From contig CADCGK010000012.1 of NCBI GenBank assembly GCA_902800965.1, positions 62,001 through 126,000 of the forward strand: DNA of 64,000 nucleotides. The letters run 5' to 3'. The notes beneath the pieces are model-generated. The model was not told the origin of the DNA and made no database searches. It saw nothing but the letters and a program-made list of their open reading frames with translations. Position 1 is the first letter of the stretch; each line of letters begins with the position of its first letter. This document shows, one piece after another, positions 59,653 to 64,000 of the stretch. The stretch is from an uncultured Bacteroidia bacterium (GTDB lineage: Bacteria > Bacteroidota > Bacteroidia > Bacteroidales > F082). The translations under genes were made by a program, and so were the position numbers.

Positions 59653-61713
59653 TTACCCTACGGAACAACCTGGTGCCACTAAGTCACTTGGGGTGAGCAG
59701 CACGAGACGGCCGTCCTTGTCCTCGGCGGAGAGGATCATGCCCTCGCTGACCACACCCTTGAGCTTGCGCGGCTCGAAGTTGGCGATGAAGCAGACCTGT
59801 TTGCCCACCAGCTTCTCAGGTTCGGTGTAGTACTTGGCGATGCCGCTCACGATGGTGCGCTTGTTCATGCCATCGTCGATGAGGAACTGCAACAGCTTGT
59901 CGGCCTTAGGCACCTTCTGGCATTCCAGGATGGTGCCCACACGGACATCCACCTTCATGTAGTCGTCGAAGCTCACTGTCTGCTTCACCTCGGCAGGCTT
60001 CCAAGCGTTCAGCTGGTTGGCCTTCTTGATTTCGTCGAGACGCTTCAGCTGCGCCTCCACCACGCTGTCCTCGACCTTTTCGAAGAGCAGCTCCAGCTGG
60101 TTGATAACGTGGCCTTCAGGAAGCAGAACGGTGTTCTCAGCATCGTTCCAGCCATTGACCTTTAAACCGATCATCTGCTGCAACTTATGCGCGCTGAAAG
60201 GCAGGAAAGGCTCGCTCAGGATGGCCAGATGGGCCACGATCTGCAGGGAGACGGCCATCACGGTCTTCACCCGATCAGGGTCGGTCTTGATCTGCTTCCA
60301 AGGCTCGTTGTCGGTGAGGTATTTGTTGCCCAGGCGGGCAAGGTTCATCAGCTCGGCGAGGCCTTCACGGAACTTGTAGTTCTCGATGAGGCGACCGATC
60401 TTCTCGGGATAGGCGTTCATCTCGTCGATGGCGGCCTTGTCGGTATCGTTGAGGTTGCCCAAGGCAGGCACGGCACCTTCGTAGTATTTGTGGGTCAGCA
60501 CCAGCGTACGGTTGACGAAGTTGCCGAAAATGGCCAGCAACTCGTTGTTGTTGCGGTCCTGGTAGTCCTTCCAGGTGAAGTTGTTGTCCTTGGTCTCGGG
60601 TGCGTTGGCGGTGAGCACATAGCGCAGCACGTCCTGTTTGCCCGGGAATTCCTGGAGGTACTCGTGCAGCCAGATGGCCCAGTTGCGTGAGGTCGAGATC
60701 TTGTCGTTCTCAAGGTTGAGGAACTCGTTGGCGGGCACGTTTTCGGGGACGATGTAGTCGCCGTAGGCCTTCAGCATGCAGGGGAAGATGATGCAGTGGA
60801 ACACGATGTTGTCCTTGCCGATGAAATGCACCAGCTTGGTCTCGGGGTCTTTCCACCACTTCTCCCAGTCCTCACCGCGTTGTTCGCAGATCTCCTTGGT
60901 GTTGGAGATATAGCCGATAGGGGCGTCGAACCACACATACAGCACCTTACCATCGGCACCTTCGATCGGGACGGGGACGCCCCAGTCGAGGTCGCGGGTG
61001 ACGGCACGGGGCTGCAAGCCACCGTCGAGCCAGCTCTTCACCTGGCCATAGACGTTGACTTTCCACTCCTTGTGACCTTCGAGGATCCACTCGCGAAGCC
61101 AAGGCTCGTATTGGTCAAGGGGCAAGTACCAGTGCTTGGTCGGCTTCTTCACCAAGGCCGCGCCGCTAAGCTGCGAGTGCGGGTTGATGAGCTCATCGGG
61201 GCTGAGGGAGCTGCCGCATTTCTCACATTGGTCGCCGTAGGCGCCTTCGGCACCGCATTTCGGGCAGGTGCCAACGATATATCTGTCGGAAAGGAACTTC
61301 TGGCGTTCAGGATCGAAGTATTGCTCCGTCTCCTTCTCGATGAACTTCCCTTCGTCGTAAAGCTTCTTGAAGAACTCTTGGGCCGTGGCACGGTGCATCT
61401 TCGAAGAGGTACGGGAATAGATATCATAGCTGATGCCCAGCTCCTCGAACGACTTCTTGATGATGGCATGGTAACGGTCCACGATATCCTGTGGCGTGCA
61501 GCCTTCCTTTTCGGCCTTGATGGTGATCGGCACGCCGTGCTCGTCGGAACCACCGACAAACAGCACTTCCTCGCCACGCATTCGCAGATAACGGACGTAG
61601 GTGTCGGCAGGGATATAGACGCCGGCAAGATGACCGATGTGGACAGGGCCGTTGGCGTATGGCAAGGCCGTGGTTACCGTGTAACGCTTGAAGTGTTTGT
61701 TCGTTGATTCCAT
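59653..61713 (-). CDS. metG: Methionyl-tRNA synthetase
   Basis: This 686-residue class I synthetase has the HIGH motif ([11 protein letters not shown]) and a zinc knuckle with four Cys ([18 protein letters not shown]). KISTS stands in the KMSKS position. The anticodon-binding helical domain and a C-terminal tRNA-binding OB domain (about 585-686, [15 protein letters not shown]) follow. ATG 61713 is chosen because the upstream in-frame ATG at 61740 falls inside the -7 box (61738-61745). It charges both initiator and elongator tRNA-Met. Confidence 0.96.
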   Translation of the reverse strand: MESTNKHFKRYTVTTALPYANGPVHIGHLAGVYIPADTYVRYLRMRGEEVLFVGGSDEHGVPITIKAEKEGCTPQDIVDRYHAIIKKSFEELGISYDIYSRTSSKMHRATAQEFFKKLYDEGKFIEKETEQYFDPERQKFLSDRYIVGTCPKCGAEGAYGDQCEKCGSSLSPDELINPHSQLSGAALVKKPTKHWYLPLDQYEPWLREWILEGHKEWKVNVYGQVKSWLDGGLQPRAVTRDLDWGVPVPIEGADGKVLYVWFDAPIGYISNTKEICEQRGEDWEKWWKDPETKLVHFIGKDNIVFHCIIFPCMLKAYGDYIVPENVPANEFLNLENDKISTSRNWAIWLHEYLQEFPGKQDVLRYVLTANAPETKDNNFTWKDYQDRNNNELLAIFGNFVNRTLVLTHKYYEGAVPALGNLNDTDKAAIDEMNAYPEKIGRLIENYKFREGLAELMNLARLGNKYLTDNEPWKQIKTDPDRVKTVMAVSLQIVAHLAILSEPFLPFSAHKLQQMIGLKVNGWNDAENTVLLPEGHVINQLELLFEKVEDSVVEAQLKRLDEIKKANQLNAWKPAEVKQTVSFDDYMKVDVRVGTILECQKVPKADKLLQFLIDDGMNKRTIVSGIAKYYTEPEKLVGKQVCFIANFEPRKLKGVVSEGMILSAEDKDGRLVLLTPSDLVAPGCSVG

Positions 61714-61737
61714 AGTGATGTTATTTTGAAAAACGTG

Positions 61738-61793
61738 CAAAGATAAAAAAATATCAGTTTTTTAGGTCTTTTTTCAATTAAAGGTTATCTTTG
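61738..61793. promoter_or_regulatory. Divergent promoters (metG / DUF937 gene)
   Basis: Minus TATCTTTG at 61738-61745 serves metG. Plus TATCTTTG at 61786-61793 serves the DUF937 gene. The DUF937 leader carries an 8-nt periodic AACTGAAC-type array to about 61833. Confidence 0.65.
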
Positions 61794-61836
61794 CAACTGA
61801 ACAACTGATTAACTGAACAACTTAAAAACTCACACT

Positions 61837-62385
61837 ATGGATCTCAATAGCATTTTAGGTGCCTTGACAGCCGGTAGCGCTGTCAGCGACATGGGCAGAC
61901 AATTCAACATGAACAGCAACCAGGTGAATTCCGTGATCACGAGTGCTTTGCCGACCCTCATCGGGGCCATGCAGAAGAACACCGCAACCGAAAGCGGCGC
62001 ATCGTCATTGGCTGGTGCCTTGGCAAGCCACCTCGGCGACGGCATCAACCTGAGCAGTGCCAGCCTGACCGACGGCAGCAAGATCCTGGGGCACATCCTG
62101 GGCAGCAACTCCAATAACTTCATCACGGCCTTGGCTCAAAAGAATGGTGTAAGCACCAACCAGGCAGGCGGCATCCTTTCCGCCATCCTTCCTATGCTCC
62201 TTGGTCTTATCGGTAAAGGCCAGAAGAGCACCAACACTGGTGTTGGCGGCTTGGGCGGCTTACTCGGCGGCCTCCTCGGTGGTGGCAGCATCGGCGGCAG
62301 CCTGGGCGGCAACGCTGGTGGTGGCCTGTTGGGCGACAAGAACAAAAACGGCATCCCCGACATCATCGAAGGCTTCATGAAGTAA
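61837..62385 (+). CDS. DUF937 (YidB-like) protein
   Basis: This 182-residue protein has the DUF937 pattern: an N-terminal helical region (NSNQVNSVITSALPTLIGAM) and repeated GGILSAILPMLLGLIG-type segments. A Gly/Leu-rich tail ends in an EF-hand-like DKNKNGIPDIIE. There is no signal peptide. The function is unknown. The stop codon TAA is the first three bases of a TAACTGC heptamer array that fills the gap to trkA. Confidence 0.85.
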   Translation: MDLNSILGALTAGSAVSDMGRQFNMNSNQVNSVITSALPTLIGAMQKNTATESGASSLAGALASHLGDGINLSSASLTDGSKILGHILGSNSNNFITALAQKNGVSTNQAGGILSAILPMLLGLIGKGQKSTNTGVGGLGGLLGGLLGGGSIGGSLGGNAGGGLLGDKNKNGIPDIIEGFMK

Positions 62386-62424
62386 CTGCTAACTGCTAAT
62401 TGCTAACTGCTAACTGCTAACTGA
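62383..62424. repeat. TAACTGC heptamer array, 6 units
   Basis: TAACTGC x5 (one unit TAATTGC) and TAACTGA. The array starts at the DUF937 stop codon and degenerates toward the trkA ATG. Confidence 0.92.
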
Positions 62425-62442
62425 TTAACTGCCAACTGAAAA

Positions 62443-63783
62443 ATGGATATTGTCATTGCTGGAGACGGAGAAGTTGGGCTGCACTTGGCGGAAGCCTTGG
62501 TGCGCGACAACCACAACATCACCATCGTTGACCCTCATGAAGAGCTGTTGAAGATGGTGGAGTCGCATTCCGACGTGATGACCATCACGGGCGACTCCAC
62601 CTCTACTTCGGTGCTGCGAAGGGCCAACGTAGGCAAAGCCGATCTCGTCATCGCCGTGCTCCACGACGAGCACATCAACCTGCTTACTGGCATCATCGCC
62701 AAGAAACTCGGCGCCAAGAAGGTCATCACCCGCGTCAACACCATGGAGAACCTAAGTCCCGAGGTGTGGCGCATGTACCAAGACCTGGGCATCGACGGGC
62801 TGCTCTCGCCAGAAGACATCGCAGCGCAGGAGATCATCTCCCTGCTCAAGAAGAACGCCTCGTTGGAGACCTACGACTTCTCGGGCGGCAAGCTGCAGCT
62901 GTTCATGGTGAAGCTCGAATCGGAAGCCGAGATCATCGGAAAGAGCGTCCAAGAAGTCACCGAACAATACCAGCATATCGACTTCCGTATCGCCGCCATC
63001 CACCGCAGGCAGAACACCTTCATCCCACAAGACGACACGGTGTTCCAGCTGGCCGACATGGTGTATGTGGTCACCAAGCCGCACGCCATCAAGGACATCA
63101 TCCGCCTCAGCGGCAAGAAGCAGATCAATATCCATAACGTGATGATCGTCGGTGGCGGCCGTGTAGGCAGGATCACCGCCAAACGTCTTGAGAACGAGCT
63201 CAACATCAAGATTCTCGAGAAGAGCAAGGAACGCTGCACCGACCTCACTAATTACCTCTCCAATGCCTTGGTGGTCAATGCCGATGCCCGTAACCTTGAC
63301 ATACTGGAGGAAGAAGGCATCGCTGGCATGGACGCCTTTATTGCGGTCACCGATAACACTGAGACCAACATCCTGACCTGTCTGCAGGCCAAGACATTCG
63401 GTGTGAAGAAGACCATCGCTTTGGTGGAGAACATCGATTATATCGACATTTCGCAGAACATCGGCATCGACAGCATCATCAACAAGAAGCTCATTGCCGC
63501 TTCCTACATGGTGCGTTACACTTTGGGCGCCAAAGTCTCTTCCATGAAGTGCCTCAGCGGCATCGACGCCGACATCGTGGAGTTCGAGGTGCGACAAGGT
63601 TCTGCGGTAACCCGCAAGATGATCGGCAAGCTGCCCATGCCTTCCGATGCTATTATCTGCGGTATCGTACGCGACGGGGAAAGTTATATTGCCACGGAAG
63701 ATTTCGAGATACAAACAGACGACCGTGTTGTGGTGTTGGCGTTGCCCAACGCCATCCCCGCCGTGGAACGACTGTTTCATTAA
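62443..63783 (+). CDS. trkA: Trk potassium-uptake regulator TrkA
   Basis: This 446-residue protein has two RCK units. Each has a Rossmann NAD-binding fold (IAGDGEVGLHLAEAL near 4-18; VGGGRVGRITAKRL near 230) and a RCK-C lobe. It gates the TrkH K+ channel in response to nucleotides. trkH begins 12 nt downstream, giving the usual trkAH operon. Its leader holds the heptamer array. Confidence 0.95.
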   Translation: MDIVIAGDGEVGLHLAEALVRDNHNITIVDPHEELLKMVESHSDVMTITGDSTSTSVLRRANVGKADLVIAVLHDEHINLLTGIIAKKLGAKKVITRVNTMENLSPEVWRMYQDLGIDGLLSPEDIAAQEIISLLKKNASLETYDFSGGKLQLFMVKLESEAEIIGKSVQEVTEQYQHIDFRIAAIHRRQNTFIPQDDTVFQLADMVYVVTKPHAIKDIIRLSGKKQINIHNVMIVGGGRVGRITAKRLENELNIKILEKSKERCTDLTNYLSNALVVNADARNLDILEEEGIAGMDAFIAVTDNTETNILTCLQAKTFGVKKTIALVENIDYIDISQNIGIDSIINKKLIAASYMVRYTLGAKVSSMKCLSGIDADIVEFEVRQGSAVTRKMIGKLPMPSDAIICGIVRDGESYIATEDFEIQTDDRVVVLALPNAIPAVERLFH

Positions 63784-63795
63784 TGCCTTCCATCG

Positions 63796-64000
63796 ATGAA
63801 TGCGACTGGTAAAATAAGTCTCTTTGTTTTGCTGCGCATACAGGGTTTCCTGTTGCTCATCGAGGGCTTTTTCATGCTGACCCTCCTGCCGGTGACTTAT
63901 TTCCATCACGGCATCAATGCGTTCAGCATGCCTTTCTCCGCACTCATCACTGTACTGACGGGGTTTATCCTGTGTATTGCCACCAAAAAGGTAAAAGGTC
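63796..64000 (+). CDS. trkH: Trk potassium-uptake channel TrkH, N-terminal part, cut by window edge
   Basis: ATG 63796 opens a frame still open at 64000 (68 codons). It has two hydrophobic segments (LFVLLRIQGFLLLIEGFFML and PFSALITVLTGFILC) that match the first helices of TrkH. An in-frame stop at 63781-63783 (the trkA stop) rules out an earlier start. The call rests on operon position and hydropathy; the K+ filter lies outside the window. Confidence 0.85.
   Translation, partial: MNATGKISLFVLLRIQGFLLLIEGFFMLTLLPVTYFHHGINAFSMPFSALITVLTGFILCIATKKVKG

Noticed and set aside
60796..61707. 303-codon plus-strand frame opposite metG
   Set aside because: Shadow of metG, which has all catalytic motifs.
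61714..61740. Upstream ATG 61740 for metG
   Set aside because: It lies within the TATCTTTG promoter box, so it cannot be on the transcript from that promoter.
1..64000. tRNA or rRNA genes
   Set aside because: No cloverleaf-type sequence with a TTCGA-like T-loop and flanking stems, and no rRNA-like stretch, was recognised on reading. A covariance-model scan would be decisive.

Overview
The window is a chromosomal segment of an uncultured-type Bacteroidales bacterium. The evidence is: many -7 boxes of the Bacteroidetes form TAnnTTTG; four large secreted proteins ending in type IX secretion (T9SS) C-terminal sorting domains; SusB-like GH97, DUF4270, DUF5060 and IPExxxVDY family proteins; and Bacteroidetes-style lipoproteins. 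The gingipain/HagA-like adhesin domains suggest a Porphyromonas-side or gut/rumen Bacteroidales lineage. The genus cannot be named from this sequence. Both edges cut genes: a pseudouridine synthase on the left and trkH on the right.

Layout. 0-8.4 kb: pseudouridine synthase, bile-acid/Na+ symporter family transporter, tatD, tcdA, a secreted clan GH-A-like hydrolase coupled to an L,D-transpeptidase, a zinc-ribbon protein, RNase HI and pfkA. 8.4-10.45 kb: an AT-rich accessory islet with a HigBA-like toxin-antitoxin pair, a lipoprotein without a normal start codon and a 49-residue small ORF. 10.45-14 kb: aspS and an Ig-like lipoprotein. 14-27.6 kb: two giant tandem T9SS adhesins (1880 and 2575 aa) built from cleaved-adhesin, DUF2436-like and unnamed modules. 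27.6-32.4 kb: rlmI-like methyltransferase, adenine deaminase, a small lipoprotein and a T9SS-exported EEP-family enzyme. 32.5-38.5 kb: map, dnaG, a repeat-bounded cassette with a decayed GxxExxY gene, and a polA carrying repeat insertions. 38.6-42.2 kb: acpP-fabF-rnc-IPExxxVDY-LytTR operon. 42.2-49 kb: glnA, meaB, an isolated glycogen-synthase-like domain with DUF4270, a cyclophilin and pheS. 49-53.3 kb: tatA, GH97, RluA-family synthase and mnmA. 53.5-58.2 kb: a third giant T9SS protein. 58.2-64 kb: a repeat-dense zone with a truncated GIY-YIG gene, yraN, metG, a DUF937 protein, trkA and the start of trkH.

The most unusual feature is the non-coding DNA. At least four unrelated repeat families occupy gene ends. 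(a) Heptamer arrays (such as TGAGGAG/TTAGGAG, AGGTTAG/ACCTCTC, TAACTGC, nnnnAAG) abut or supply the stop codons of ten genes. The purine-rich strand runs outward from the gene at nearly every locus. (b) A palindromic element of about 75-92 nt begins GTCATTGCGAGG and has inner GCAATCCA arms; there are six full or near-full copies. (c) An AACGGCGAATTnTACGAATT family is also present. (d) Local 28-nt and 30-nt direct repeats occur. These elements have entered reading frames in polA, rnhA and a GIY-YIG gene. Families (b) and (c) each lie with a small nuclease gene that is itself damaged.

Physiologically the genes describe a saccharolytic Bacteroidales (GH97, GH-A-like hydrolase, phosphofructokinase, glutamine synthetase). 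MeaB hints at methylmalonyl-CoA metabolism. The cell probably exports large adhesins by T9SS, although the T9SS machinery itself is not in this window.
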